This document shows, piece by piece, positions 18,242-30,420 of a stretch of 64,000 bases of DNA. The notes under the pieces are model-generated. The model was not told where the DNA came from. It made no database searches and saw only the letters and a list, made by a program, of their open reading frames with translations. A program made the translations under genes and the position numbers. Position 1 is the first letter of the stretch. Each line of letters opens with the position of its first letter. This DNA is from Sporomusa termitida (lineage in GTDB: Bacteria; Bacillota; Negativicutes; Sporomusales; Sporomusaceae), in NCBI RefSeq assembly GCF_007641255.1, contig NZ_CP036259.1, forward strand, positions 3,660,501 through 3,724,500. Reading direction: 5' to 3'.

Positions 18242-19204
18242 ATGAAAATTAAACAATCTATTGAAAAAGTCCCTGGCGGAATGATGATTATTCCTTTGTT
18301 TTTCGGGGCAGTGCTAAACACCCTGCTGCCGGAATTCGGCAAGACCTTTGGTTCTTTTACCGGTGCCCTGATGACGGGTGCCATGCCTATCTTAGCGGTT
18401 TTTTATGTGTGTATGGGTTCAACCATTGACCTGAAGTCTACTCCGTATATCCTGCGCAAGGGCGGAGCTTTGCTGGGGGCGAAAATCCTGACCGGCGCTG
18501 TATTGGCCATAATTGCGTCAAAACTGCTGCCGTCAGGCTATGTTGAGGCCGGCTTCTTTGCCGGCCTGTCGGTTTTGGCGATTGTAGCTGCCATCAATGA
18601 TACCAATGGCGGGCTATATATGGCGCTGATGGGACAGTTTGGCAAAAAAGAGGATGTCGGCGCCTATTCGGTAATGAGTCTGGAATCAGGCCCTTTCTTT
18701 ACCATGGCTACCCTCGGCATTGCCGGGCTGGCCGCTTTCCCCTGGCAAACCTTTGTCGGCGCCATTTTGCCGTTGCTGATCGGCATGTTGCTAGGCAATC
18801 TGGACCGGGAACTGCGCGACTATCTGAGCCGGGCCGTCCCGGTACTGATTCCCTTCTTTGCTTTTGCCCTGGGCTGCGGCTTAAATCTTGGCAATATCGT
18901 TAAAGGCGGTATGCTGGGCATTCTGATGGGAGTTGCCGTAGTGGCGATCAGCGGCACAGTTTTGTTGCTGGCCGACAAACTGACCGGCGGCAACGGCATT
19001 GCCGGTCTCTCTGCCGCGTCCACTGCCGGCAACGCCGCCGCCGTACCGGCAGCCATCGCCGCTGTCGATACTTCGTATGCGGCGGTTGCGCCGACGGCAA
19101 CCGTGCTGGTGGCAACCTGCGTAATCGTTACGGCTGTACTGGTACCTATCGTAACTGCCTGGTGGGCAAAACGAATTGGCGTAGGCGGAACTCCCGCCGC
19201 TTAG
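18242..19204 (+). CDS. kdgT: 2-keto-3-deoxygluconate permease family transporter
   Basis: A 320-residue inner-membrane secondary transporter with about ten hydrophobic segments. Motifs such as [32 protein letters not shown]-like, [19 protein letters not shown] and [15 protein letters not shown] match the KdgT family. In this operon it probably brings in the four-carbon sugar acid used by the kinase and dehydrogenase, and not 2-keto-3-deoxygluconate itself. It is the last gene of the operon, followed by a strong terminator. Confidence 0.88.
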   Translation: MKIKQSIEKVPGGMMIIPLFFGAVLNTLLPEFGKTFGSFTGALMTGAMPILAVFYVCMGSTIDLKSTPYILRKGGALLGAKILTGAVLAIIASKLLPSGYVEAGFFAGLSVLAIVAAINDTNGGLYMALMGQFGKKEDVGAYSVMSLESGPFFTMATLGIAGLAAFPWQTFVGAILPLLIGMLLGNLDRELRDYLSRAVPVLIPFFAFALGCGLNLGNIVKGGMLGILMGVAVVAISGTVLLLADKLTGGNGIAGLSAASTAGNAAAVPAAIAAVDTSYAAVAPTATVLVATCVIVTAVLVPIVTAWWAKRIGVGGTPAA

Positions 19205-19264
19205 CCCCGGAGTATTACGCTGCCAATACGGCACCTGCACTTATATTCTGTACAGATGAAAAAC

Positions 19265-19302
19265 AAAACCGCTGTTTGCCCTTCGGCAGCCAGCGGTTTT
19301 TT
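19265..19302 (+). terminator. terminator of the acid-sugar operon
   Basis: A 10-bp perfect stem (AAAACCGCTG / CAGCGGTTTT) followed by further T residues, 60 bp after the kdgT stop. Confidence 0.85.
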
Positions 19303-19319
19303 GGCACGGGCAAGCACCG

Positions 19320-19505
19320 GAAGCAAGGGGACGTTCTTTTTGCTTCTTTTTGCATACAGAAAAAAACCGAAGCAAAAGGACAGTGCCCCTGCTTCGGTTC
19401 CCCCTTTAATAATCAACCATTACTTCCTTTCAAAAAAAGCAAACAGGTTATTAGTTCAATAACTCCAGCATGTCAATAGAAGCAAAGGGACTGTCACTTT
19501 GCTTC
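19320..19505. repeat. three 27-bp palindromic repeats
   Basis: Copies lie at 19320-19346, 19369-19395 and 19479-19505. Each runs from GAAGCAA to TTGCTTC (or TGCTTC) around a GGGAC or AGGAC core with GTTC, GTGC or GTCA. The second copy extends to a 10-bp stem (AACCGAAGCA / TGCTTCGGTT). They lie between the acid-sugar operon and spoIIID and share a GGGGACnGT core with repeats at 40.2, 49.3 and 64.0 kb. They resemble REP elements. I see no gene in 19303-19574. Confidence 0.7.
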
Positions 19506-19574
19506 TTGCCAGTAAATCAAGCTTCCCGCTTTTCTAATATTGGGTCAGGTTCATCATGGTGGTTCTCTAATGGT

Positions 19575-19835
19575 CTATTCTTCCTCTTTTTCTTCTTTGT
19601 ATTTCTTTCTGGTAGCCTCACCGCCGCGGATATGCCGTTCTGCCTTATTTAGCTCCAGGATATTTTTTACCTTGGCAGCCAACCGCTTATTAATCTCAGG
19701 AAGACGTTCAATCATATCTTTGTGAACAGTGCTTTTGCTTACCCCAAAGACAGTGGCAGTCTGACGTACTGTATGCTTTGTTTCCATGATGTGGTTGCAT
19801 ATATCCAACACCCTTTTGCGAATATACTCTTTCAT
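19575..19835 (-). CDS. spoIIID: sporulation transcriptional regulator SpoIIID
   Basis: A small DNA-binding protein that acts in the mother cell to switch gene expression between sigma-E and sigma-K. The 86-residue product is close to the family length and has the helix-turn-helix KHTVRQTATVFGVSKSTVHKDMIERLP (in part, about 21-46) followed by a basic, charged tail. The family start MKEYIRKRVLDI is clear, and GAGGGGGAAGAGG precedes it. In Bacillus it lies next to mbl; here the acid-sugar operon separates the two. Confidence 0.95.
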   Translation of the reverse strand: MKEYIRKRVLDICNHIMETKHTVRQTATVFGVSKSTVHKDMIERLPEINKRLAAKVKNILELNKAERHIRGGEATRKKYKEEKEEE

Positions 19836-19905
19836 TCGGCCTCTTCCCCCTCGCGCCCGTCCTTTTAACCCTTTGCTAACATGTATATGCGGAGGAAAAG
19901 AAAAA

Positions 19906-19926
19906 ATGACCTTACTCCAAGGTCAT
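19906..19926 (-). terminator. terminator of the SpoIIQ-like gene
   Basis: An 8-bp stem (ATGACCTT / AAGGTCAT) with a 5-nt loop, followed on the minus strand by TTTTTTCTTTT. It separates the SpoIIQ-like gene from spoIIID. Confidence 0.85.
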
Positions 19927-19945
19927 TAATTTTGTGAAAGTTAAT

Positions 19946-20638
19946 TTAATTAATGATATTCGGAAACAGCTCCCGGGGGTCAATGCGATCGCCGCCACTG
20001 CCCTGGACGGCCAGATGCAGGTGGGGCTCCGGTTCACTGGTGCTTATTCCCATCGAACCAATCGGGCTGCCTGTTTTTATCATTGTATTTTTGTTTACGG
20101 CCACACTGGCCAGAGACCCATAATACACAGTGTATTTACCGCTGCGCACAGCGACTGTTAAACCGTGTTGCTTATCAGTAAATACTTCCACAACCTCCCC
20201 GCTTAACAGGGCCGGCACGAGCTGGCCTTCACCACCGCCGATGTCAAGACCGTTATTATAACGCCAGTCCTGGTACAAGGGATGAAGCTGCCAGCCGAAG
20301 TCCCTGATTATAGCGCCTTGCCACAGGTTGCGAATGGCTTCATTACCGGCCGCCATATCCTGCTGACCGGCCGCGGCTGCAGGTAATTCATCAGCAGGCG
20401 CCTGGGGGCCGGCAGGCAATTGGCTAATTGAAACAGCAGGCTGAGGCTGGGCTAGCGGCAGAGACTGGGCAGGCTCTGACACCGGTGCAGTTTTAGTTAC
20501 CGGCGGCGTAGGCACTGTCTCCAGGGTACTGGCAACCGCAAATATCAGCAATGCCGCTACCGCCAGCAGCCCCCCTGCTGTCAATACCTGTCCTATGTGG
20601 CCGGAACGGACCAGTTTGGTAAATATTTTTCCGGGCAT
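19946..20638 (-). CDS. spoIIQ: SpoIIQ-like M23 (LytM) domain protein
   Basis: A 230-residue membrane-anchored protein with one helix (about 20-42), a Pro/Ala/Gln-rich linker (about 45-100) and a LytM/M23 domain (about 105-225). In spore formers SpoIIQ acts from the forespore side in engulfment and binds SpoIIIAH. The first zinc motif of M23, normally HxxxD, reads NNGLD here, so the His ligand is replaced by Asn; the second, HLH in EPHLHLAV, is intact. It is therefore probably not a working peptidase, as in Bacillus SpoIIQ. Its place between spoIID and spoIIID supports the name. Confidence 0.82.
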   Translation of the reverse strand: MPGKIFTKLVRSGHIGQVLTAGGLLAVAALLIFAVASTLETVPTPPVTKTAPVSEPAQSLPLAQPQPAVSISQLPAGPQAPADELPAAAAGQQDMAAGNEAIRNLWQGAIIRDFGWQLHPLYQDWRYNNGLDIGGGEGQLVPALLSGEVVEVFTDKQHGLTVAVRSGKYTVYYGSLASVAVNKNTMIKTGSPIGSMGISTSEPEPHLHLAVQGSGGDRIDPRELFPNIIN

Positions 20639-20729
20639 ATCATCACCTCATGGATATTATGCCCAGTTTGCAAACAAATAATTCCGGTCAGGCCTGAGGA
20701 GTTAGACCGTGCCCACCTAAATTTTCAAC

Positions 20730-21743
20730 CTAGGAACCAAATATATTCTTGATCGCCGTGCCTGTGTAATAGTGGGTTAATATCTGCCGGAAATCCCGGC
20801 TTTCTTTGGCTTGGCCATTGGCGCCGTATTGGCACAGGCCGACACCGTGTCCATAACCAAAAGTTTTAAATATTAGTGTATTCCCGGCCGGGGCAACACT
20901 AAAATTGGTTGAGCGCAATTCCAGCTTTTGCCTTACCTCAAGGCCTGACAACGTTTTCGTTCCTATCCTGACCTTGTTGACCCTCCCGGAGTTGGTATAG
21001 TCGATAATGCCGGCAATACTGGCACTACCGCCGCTCTGAGCGGCTGCCAGTATCCCGGCATCCGCCCCTAACCGCACTTCCAGCTCGGCCAGGGTTATTT
21101 CCTTGGTATCCTGGTACCGGGGTGATTTTTGATCCCAGGTACAGGCCACACTTTGCAGATAGGGATAGTCAAAGCCCCATACTTCCTGCGCACTGGCCGT
21201 CTTTCCGCCGCTGGTGGAGTGGAATACGGCATTAATGGGTTCCCCCTTATAGGTTATAATGAGGCCCCTGGTCTCGTTAGCGGCCTGACTGACTTTACCC
21301 CAGTATTTAGCGTAGTTTTGACCCCATTTATTTCTCAACACAGTTTCATTCTGCCAGGCCTGGCTGTCATTATGATCTGTCGTCACATCGGCGCCGGGAT
21401 ACTCGCTGGAACCGGTACCGCCGAACAAGGCCATATGCTTTACAGCATAAGTGCGCGCCGCCACAGCCTGGGCCTTGAGGGCCTCAGGCTCAAATTCCGC
21501 CGGCATTTCCGCCGCCACCACCCCTTTTACATAATCTTCCAGATTCATGGCAACGACCTGTTTAATATCATGCACATACACTTTAATCGTAATATCCTCG
21601 CCCCTGTAAACAACCGGGAAACCGGCTGCTGCCGGCTGCCGGCCCCAGTCGCTCACTCCCTGTACTATGAACGCCGGAATTGCAATAACAGTCACGATTA
21701 CCAGTAAGATACTATATACTGCCACGTAACGCACCGCGCTCAC
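20730..21743 (-). CDS. spoIID: stage II sporulation protein SpoIID
   Basis: A 337-residue lytic transglycosylase that degrades peptidoglycan during engulfment, with one N-terminal membrane helix (about 7-29). It has the SpoIID signature NLEDYVKGVVAAEMPAEF with the catalytic Glu in AEMP, EALKAQAVAARTYA, FHSTSGGKTASAQEVWG, and the C-terminal GYGHGVGLCQYGANG. Known partners SpoIIM and SpoIIP are not in the window. It lies just downstream of murA on the same strand, as in Bacillus. Confidence 0.94.
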   Translation of the reverse strand: MSAVRYVAVYSILLVIVTVIAIPAFIVQGVSDWGRQPAAAGFPVVYRGEDITIKVYVHDIKQVVAMNLEDYVKGVVAAEMPAEFEPEALKAQAVAARTYAVKHMALFGGTGSSEYPGADVTTDHNDSQAWQNETVLRNKWGQNYAKYWGKVSQAANETRGLIITYKGEPINAVFHSTSGGKTASAQEVWGFDYPYLQSVACTWDQKSPRYQDTKEITLAELEVRLGADAGILAAAQSGGSASIAGIIDYTNSGRVNKVRIGTKTLSGLEVRQKLELRSTNFSVAPAGNTLIFKTFGYGHGVGLCQYGANGQAKESRDFRQILTHYYTGTAIKNIFGS

Positions 21744-21816
21744 CTCTACTCAGCGTTATCCATATTATTATTTCATAATATGCAAACAAGCTAAGCGGTA
21801 TGAGTGGAAAAAATCA

Positions 21817-21852
21817 AGAGCGGGCTTGCCCCCGCTGGTGCAAGTCCGCTCT
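21817..21852 (-). terminator. terminator of murA
   Basis: A 13-nt stem with one mismatch (AGAGCGGGCTTGC against GCAAGTCCGCTCT) is followed on the minus strand by GATTTTTT. It separates murA from spoIID. Confidence 0.8.
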
Positions 21853-21890
21853 GCGATGATAAACAATGCTTATTATAATTATTAGTTCGG

Positions 21891-23144
21891 CTAATCTACA
21901 CGTTCAATATTGGCACCAATACTGCGGAATTTTTCCACAAGCCGGTCATAACCCCGGTCAATGTGATGAATATAGCCAATCTCGGTTTGCCCTTCAGCTA
22001 CAAGGCCTGCGAGCACCAGCGCCGCTCCCGCCCTTAAATCAGTGGCCTTGACAGGGCAGCCGGTCAGCTTGGCAACCCCTTCAACAACCGCGCTGCGGCC
22101 ATCAATTTTAATTGCTGCCCCCATGCGTTTAAGTTCGTCAACATGCATAAACCGGTTCTCAAATACAGTTTCAGTGACAATACTTGTACCCTGAGCAACC
22201 GTCATCAGGGCCATAAACTGAGCCTGCATGTCGGTGGGAAAACCGGGATAAGGCAACGTTTTGATATCTACGGCGCGGATGCTGCCTGTAGCGCACACCC
22301 TGACGCCGTTTACATCCTCTTCAATCAGCACCCCGGCTTCTTTGAGTTTGGCAATCACCGGCTTCAGATGTTCGGTCAGGGCGTTTTCCACATATACGTC
22401 ACCACCGGTCATGGCCGCCGCGACCATATAAGTCCCGGCTTCGATCCGGTCAGGTATCACGGTATGGCAGGCTCCCCGCAGCTCGCTGACACCTTCAATC
22501 CTGATCATTTTGGTGCCGGCCCCGCGGATGTTAGCCCCCATGTGATTAAGAATATTGGCCAGATCAACAATTTCCGGCTCCTCAGCCGGGTTCTCAATAA
22601 TAGTCTGTCCCTTGGCCATACTGGCGGCCATCATAATGTTTTCGGTTGCCCCAACACTGGGGAAGTCCAGGTAAATTCTGGCCCCCTTTAAGCCCTGGGG
22701 CGCCCTGGCCTCAATAAAGCCATGGCCCATAACGATCTCAGCCCCTAAAGCCTCAAACCCTTTCAGATGCAGGTCTATTGGCCTGGTACCGATGGCACAG
22801 CCGCCGGGCAGGGAAATCTTCGCACAGCCTTCCCGGGCCAGCAAAGGGCCCATAACCAAAAAAGACGCGCGCATCTTTCTTACCAGCTCATAGGGAGCTT
22901 CACAGGCAATAACATTGGAGCTGTCAACATATAATGTTCCTGGTTCAATTTTTACCGCCGCACCTAAATGCTCAAGCACCTCGGCAATCGTCCGGACATC
23001 TTCCAGGTCTGGTATCTCTTCCAGGGTGCTGGGGGTTGTCCCCAGCAGCGTTGCCGCAATCACCGGCAGTACAGCGTTTTTTGCACCGCTGACTTTTACC
23101 GTACCGGACAGGCGATTGCCCCCGCGAACAATTAGTTTTTCCAC
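21891..23144 (-). CDS. murA: UDP-N-acetylglucosamine 1-carboxyvinyltransferase
   Basis: This enzyme transfers enolpyruvate from PEP to UDP-GlcNAc, the first committed step of peptidoglycan synthesis in the cytoplasm. The product has the substrate-binding [13 protein letters not shown] start and the active-site loop [13 protein letters not shown] with its Cys, which binds PEP and is the fosfomycin target. I place the start at a GTG at 23144 ([10 protein letters not shown]; 417 residues), since GGGAGGAAAC lies 8 nt upstream. The frame is open six codons further. It precedes spoIID, as in murAA of Bacillus. Confidence 0.94.
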   Translation of the reverse strand: MEKLIVRGGNRLSGTVKVSGAKNAVLPVIAATLLGTTPSTLEEIPDLEDVRTIAEVLEHLGAAVKIEPGTLYVDSSNVIACEAPYELVRKMRASFLVMGPLLAREGCAKISLPGGCAIGTRPIDLHLKGFEALGAEIVMGHGFIEARAPQGLKGARIYLDFPSVGATENIMMAASMAKGQTIIENPAEEPEIVDLANILNHMGANIRGAGTKMIRIEGVSELRGACHTVIPDRIEAGTYMVAAAMTGGDVYVENALTEHLKPVIAKLKEAGVLIEEDVNGVRVCATGSIRAVDIKTLPYPGFPTDMQAQFMALMTVAQGTSIVTETVFENRFMHVDELKRMGAAIKIDGRSAVVEGVAKLTGCPVKATDLRAGAALVLAGLVAEGQTEIGYIHHIDRGYDRLVEKFRSIGANIERVD

Positions 23145-23365
23145 AAAAGTTTCCTCCCACAACAGCGGTTACCTTACATGTATAAAAAACCGGTTCAACA
23201 TGTTCGAATGCTAAACAGTCTACAGTTTTCCTATAATAGTTTATCATTACCCTAATCGCTAATCAATAGCCGGCGACTTATAATAAAGTAAAATAAAGCT
23301 GTTATGTTCATTTTTGCCAGGATTTAGGTACGTTATTCAATGTAAATTATGGTGTGCAAAAAGAA

Positions 23366-23396
23366 AATGAGAGTACTCTGCAGAATACTCTCATTT
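23366..23396 (-). terminator. terminator of the atp operon
   Basis: A stem of ATGAGAGTA against TACTCTCAT with the T-rich run TTTTCTTTTT following on the minus strand, 15 bp after the atpC stop. Confidence 0.85.
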
Positions 23397-23411
23397 CTTT
23401 ACATTTTAGAA

Positions 23412-23813
23412 TTATTTTTTTTCAGCAACCCTTAGACGCACTATGGCCCGCTTAAGGGCAATTTCAGCACGATGTACGTCAATATCTGCACTTGTTCTTA
23501 ACCGCGCTTCCGCTCGATCTTTAGCCGCTGCCGCCCGTTTAACATCAATTTCTTCCGGCAATTCGGCGCAACTTGCCAATACTGTTACCTTCTGGGGGCG
23601 AACTTCAATAAAACCGCCGCACAACGCCAGTTGGTGCTCGCCTTCGTCCTTCATGATCCGGAGTGGCCAGACATCAAGACCGGCAATCAGCGGGGCGTGC
23701 CCTGGCAAAATGCCCAGGTCGCCGTCAGTCGCTCTGGCAATCACCATATTGACGTCTTCGGAGTAGACCATCCTGTCAGGAGTAACAATATCCAGCCGAA
23801 TCTTATTGGCCAT
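23412..23813 (-). CDS. atpC: F-type ATP synthase epsilon subunit
   Basis: A 133-residue subunit of the central stalk that couples rotation and can inhibit ATP hydrolysis. It has the N-terminal beta-sandwich (LDIVTPDRMVYSEDVNMV, GDLGILPGHAPLIAGL) and a C-terminal helical hairpin (RAEARLRTSADIDVHRAEIALKRA in part). It is the last gene of the atp operon, 3 bp after atpD, and is followed by a terminator. Confidence 0.95.
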   Translation of the reverse strand: MANKIRLDIVTPDRMVYSEDVNMVIARATDGDLGILPGHAPLIAGLDVWPLRIMKDEGEHQLALCGGFIEVRPQKVTVLASCAELPEEIDVKRAAAAKDRAEARLRTSADIDVHRAEIALKRAIVRLRVAEKK

Positions 23814-23816
23814 CTA

Positions 23817-25241
<1,425 letters not shown>

Positions 25242-25258
25242 TTAACTTCTTCGACCTT

Positions 25259-26110
25259 CTACTTAAGCGCCTCAGCGCCACCGACGATCTCGGATATTTC
25301 CCGAGTAATGGTGGCCTGACGGACCTTATTGTAGTTCAGGGTCAGTTTGGAAATAAGTTCTTGCGCATTATCAGTAGCCGAACCCATCGCCGTCATCCGG
25401 GCCCCCAGCTCGCTGGCCGCTGCTTGCAGCAGCGCCCCGTAAATGACTGTTTCCAGGTAACGCGGCAGCAGCAGACCAAGAACCTCAGCGGCCGATGGCT
25501 CAAATAAGTACTCGGTCTGGGGGGTCTGATCCCCTTCGCCGATGCCGGCAAGCGGCAATAATTTGATTGTTGTTGGCTTCTGATTAATAGGCGAATAGAA
25601 ATGGGTGTAAACCAGATAAATTTCGTCATACTCACCGGCCGCAAACTTTTCAGCCATCAGCTGGGCTAGCATGACCGCATCTTGAAAGGACGGTTTTTCC
25701 GTGAAACCGGTATATTCGCCGTCGATTGTATAACCACGCCGTTTAAAGTAGTCGCGGGCTTTACGGCCCACAGTCACCAGTTTGGCGTTGTCTCTGCCGC
25801 GGACCTGTGGTAAGACCTCTTTCATCAGGTTGGACGAGTAGGCCCCGGCCAGCCCCTTGTCGGCACTTAATACCAGATAAGCAGTTTGCTTAACTTCCCG
25901 CACCTCCAGCAGGGGGTGGGAGGCATCCCGGATATTGGCAGCTACACTTGTCAGCACTTCTTTTATCTTATCGGTATAAGGCTTGCTGGCAATGGCCCGT
26001 TCCTGCGCCCGGCGCAACCGGGCGGCGGCAACCATTTTCATGGCTTTGGTTATCTGCTGAATATTCTTTACGCTTTTAATGCGACGGCGGATATCTCTGG
26101 CGCTAGCCAT
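25259..26110 (-). CDS. atpG: F-type ATP synthase gamma subunit
   Basis: The 283-residue rotor shaft of F1. The N-terminal coiled coil begins ASARDIRRRIKSVKNIQQITKAMKMVA (first residues shown as read), and the C-terminal helix carries GARMTAMGSATDNAQELI and NKVRQATITREISEIVGGAEAL. Both helices form the shaft inside the alpha-beta ring. It lies 6 bp after atpA with a GAGGTGA site. Confidence 0.96.
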   Translation of the reverse strand: MASARDIRRRIKSVKNIQQITKAMKMVAAARLRRAQERAIASKPYTDKIKEVLTSVAANIRDASHPLLEVREVKQTAYLVLSADKGLAGAYSSNLMKEVLPQVRGRDNAKLVTVGRKARDYFKRRGYTIDGEYTGFTEKPSFQDAVMLAQLMAEKFAAGEYDEIYLVYTHFYSPINQKPTTIKLLPLAGIGEGDQTPQTEYLFEPSAAEVLGLLLPRYLETVIYGALLQAAASELGARMTAMGSATDNAQELISKLTLNYNKVRQATITREISEIVGGAEALK

Positions 26111-26116
26111 GCATTA

Positions 26117-27643
<1,527 letters not shown>

Positions 27644-27700
27644 TTAAGATCTCACCCCAATCATAAAGTAGACTCAGCTTCAGACAGGAAATAACCCTGC

Positions 27701-27803
27701 TGAACTATAGTCGACCTTATCCAGGGACTTAGCCGTTGGCGCTCCCATTGGCAAGCGGGAGACGAAAGCGGCCTGGTCATCGGATAAAGTCCGCGGCTAT
27801 ACG
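27701..27803. repeat. palindromic element between atpH and atpA
   Basis: Imperfect arms CTGAACTATAGTCGACC.. and, reversed, CTGCCGTATAGCCGCGG.. each continue to TTATCC. They flank an inner stem around GGCGCTCCC..GGGAG. The element fills the atpH-atpA gap, and its right arm includes the atpH stop codon. In the mRNA it would form a long hairpin that might affect processing or stability; that role is inference. Confidence 0.5.
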
Positions 27804-28351
27804 GCAGTGATTTGATTTGTCAAAAGCGCTGCTTTCAGCGCTTTCAGCTGACGGGCTACGCTGCCGTCAATCAGTTTATCACCGATTTTAACAACTACAC
27901 CGCCCAGCAGTTCTTGATCTATGGTTGTCTTGAGTACAATACTCTTGCCGGTAACACTGCTAAGTTTGGCAGCCAGCGCCTCAAGCTGCCCGGCGCTGAG
28001 CTCCTTGGCAGTAAAGACTTCGGCCTCGGCAATATTCCTGGCCTCATTGGCCAGGCGTATGAATTCACGGATAATGGCCGGCAGTGCGGGCTCGCGGCGT
28101 TTATCAATCAGGAGCTGCAGGAAACTTTGAACAAAACCGTCCAAATCGCCGGCAAAAACCCGGTTGATCGTTTCTTTCTTGGCAGCAGCCGGCACCAGCG
28201 GATGATACATAAGGGTAGCCAAATCAGTATGGCCGGCAATGGTGGCCTCTACCAGCCTGAGCTGTTTCTCCACATTGTCGAGCAATGCTCTTTCGCTGGC
28301 AATTTCATATATGGCCTGTGCATATTTGAGCGCCAACTTATTGGTTAGCAT
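27797..28351 (-). CDS. atpH: F-type ATP synthase delta subunit
   Basis: A 184-residue peripheral stalk protein that ties F1 to the b subunits. It has the typical LALKYAQAIYEIASE opening and the C-terminal LGGVVVKIGDKLIDGSVARQLKAL. It overlaps the end of atpF by 7 nt, suggesting coupled translation. Confidence 0.94.
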   Translation of the reverse strand: MLTNKLALKYAQAIYEIASERALLDNVEKQLRLVEATIAGHTDLATLMYHPLVPAAAKKETINRVFAGDLDGFVQSFLQLLIDKRREPALPAIIREFIRLANEARNIAEAEVFTAKELSAGQLEALAAKLSSVTGKSIVLKTTIDQELLGGVVVKIGDKLIDGSVARQLKALKAALLTNQITAV

Positions 28352-28848
28352 GGCAAACCACCTATTTTCTTACCATCCAGGTTTGTGATAAAGTCTTCAA
28401 CAATCCTGGCATTGGCAGCATCGTCCATGTTTTGGGAAACAATTTTGGAAGCTGCGGCAACCGCCAGCGTAACAACCTCACCTTTAAGTTCGGCAAGGGC
28501 GAGCTCACGTTCACGGGCAATTTCTTCCTGCGTGACTTTTAACAGCCGTGCGCTTTCTTCGCGGGCTTCTTTCAGTATTTCTTCTTTGGTTTGTTCAGCC
28601 AGCTTGGCGGCCTTTTCAACAATAACCTGGGCCTGGGTACGAGCTTCGGCCAGTTGAGCAAGATATTCCTGCCTGAGCTTCTCAGCAGCTTGCCTCTCCT
28701 GTTCAGCTGTTTCCAGACTGTCAGCAATTTTGGCCTGCCGGTCAGCCAGCGCCTTCATCAGCGGTTTGTATGCCACTTTAGTTAAGATAGCAACAAGTAT
28801 AAGAAAATTTATAATTTGCGCTATAAGCGTCGCGTTCAAGTCAACCAA
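28345..28848 (-). CDS. atpF: F-type ATP synthase b subunit
   Basis: A 167-residue stator subunit. One N-terminal membrane helix (LNATLIAQIINFLILVAIL, about 4-22) is followed by a long charged coiled-coil helix rich in Ala, Glu, Lys and Arg. Only one b gene is present, so the stator is probably a b homodimer. Confidence 0.94.
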   Translation of the reverse strand: MVDLNATLIAQIINFLILVAILTKVAYKPLMKALADRQAKIADSLETAEQERQAAEKLRQEYLAQLAEARTQAQVIVEKAAKLAEQTKEEILKEAREESARLLKVTQEEIARERELALAELKGEVVTLAVAAASKIVSQNMDDAANARIVEDFITNLDGKKIGGLPC

Positions 28849-28935
28849 TTGAGGGCCCCTCCTCTTTCCGGCGTATAAGGGGAGCGCTGGCAGAAAGCAG
28901 CATAGGCTTCTGCCAGACGCCCGATAACGCTTTGA

Positions 28936-29241
<306 letters not shown>

Positions 29242-29922
29242 CTAATGTTCGTCTTTTAATGAATTAGACAGATAAGAAACAGACAATATCGTAAAAATAA
29301 ATGCCTGTACCACCCCGACGAACACACTGAAGGCCAACCATGCCGTTGGAATAACATACGGCACGAGCATGCCCAGGATGATGAGCAGAATCTCACCAGC
29401 CAGAATATTACCGAATAGACGGAAGGATAAAGTAATCGGCTTGGCCACTTCTTCAACAATATTGATAATAACAAAGGGGATATAGGGTTCAAAGAAATGT
29501 TTGAAATACCTGACAGGCCCCCGGTGTATGGCTCCTACAACATGTACCAGCACAACTATCATCAGAGCTAAACCCAGTGTTGTATTAATATCATTGGTCG
29601 GTGAGGTAAATCCCGGTACCAGGCCCAGTTCATTACCGACTAGCAAAAACAGAAACAGCGTAATAATAATCGGTGCCAATTTTCTGCCTTTAGGACCCAT
29701 GTTATTATCAATCTGGTCTAACAGGGCGGTCACTGCCATTTCCAGGATGTTTTGCCAGCCACGGGGGACAATTTCTACCCGGCGTGTGGCGATCACTGCC
29801 AAAAAAATGACAATCGCCATAGTTAACCAAGTCATGTATAAGGTGTCGAGATTAAACGTAAGTCCGGCAAATTGCGCGAGCTTATGTGCGCCAATCTCAT
29901 GGCCTCCTCCACCATGTCCCAT
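29242..29922 (-). CDS. atpB: F-type ATP synthase a subunit
   Basis: A 226-residue membrane stator subunit that forms the two ion half-channels against the c ring. It has the essential Arg in AKPITLSFRLFGNILAGEI and several membrane helices. A His/Gly-rich start (GHGGGGHEIGAH) precedes helix 1. AGGAGTG precedes the ATG. It lies between atpI and atpE. Confidence 0.95.
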   Translation of the reverse strand: MGHGGGGHEIGAHKLAQFAGLTFNLDTLYMTWLTMAIVIFLAVIATRRVEIVPRGWQNILEMAVTALLDQIDNNMGPKGRKLAPIIITLFLFLLVGNELGLVPGFTSPTNDINTTLGLALMIVVLVHVVGAIHRGPVRYFKHFFEPYIPFVIINIVEEVAKPITLSFRLFGNILAGEILLIILGMLVPYVIPTAWLAFSVFVGVVQAFIFTILSVSYLSNSLKDEH

Positions 29923-29932
29923 ACTTTCACTT

Positions 29933-30364
29933 TCACTCCTTTCCTATTTTAGAATTGGACTTGTTTACGTTTTCTAAAAGTCCGGTAATTACGGTAATTA
30001 CGGCATTAACCATTAATACTATATGAAGTGAGAATAATCCCACTACTGCCGCCCAAAAATCAATACCCGGCACATATATTGACAAAACAAGTATTGAAAT
30101 GGCAAAACTGAACCGGATAAGCCAGCCGGCCCACATGGAGGCGACAGCCTTTCCAGGTGGCAGTTCAGCACTTTTCTTTACCCGGCGGCACATCAGGAGA
30201 AAATAGATTACACTTCCCGACCAGCCTGTCAATAAGCCAGGTATAACAAATATTTTGTCTGTAATAAAGGCACTACAGGTTATAAAAAAAACCCAGGCCC
30301 CCAAATGAGCCAGTGTTCGCCGCATCTGCACAGCGAAGTCATCAGCAAAACCGGTTTTAAGCAC
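29933..30364 (-). CDS. atpI: ATP synthase subunit I (AtpI)
   Basis: A small hydrophobic protein of about 143 residues with four predicted membrane helices, in the usual atpI place before atpB. AtpI proteins help c-ring assembly or Mg uptake in other bacteria. I prefer a GTG start at 30364 (VLKTGFADDF) with AGGAGG just upstream; the frame is open eight codons further. It is weakly conserved, so the call rests on size, topology and place. Confidence 0.8.
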   Translation of the reverse strand: MLKTGFADDFAVQMRRTLAHLGAWVFFITCSAFITDKIFVIPGLLTGWSGSVIYFLLMCRRVKKSAELPPGKAVASMWAGWLIRFSFAISILVLSIYVPGIDFWAAVVGLFSLHIVLMVNAVITVITGLLENVNKSNSKIGKE

Positions 30365-30420
30365 TTGTCCTCCTAAACTGTTTAGCAAAGCTTGGCTTGG
30401 GCTAAGTATCCTTTACAGTC

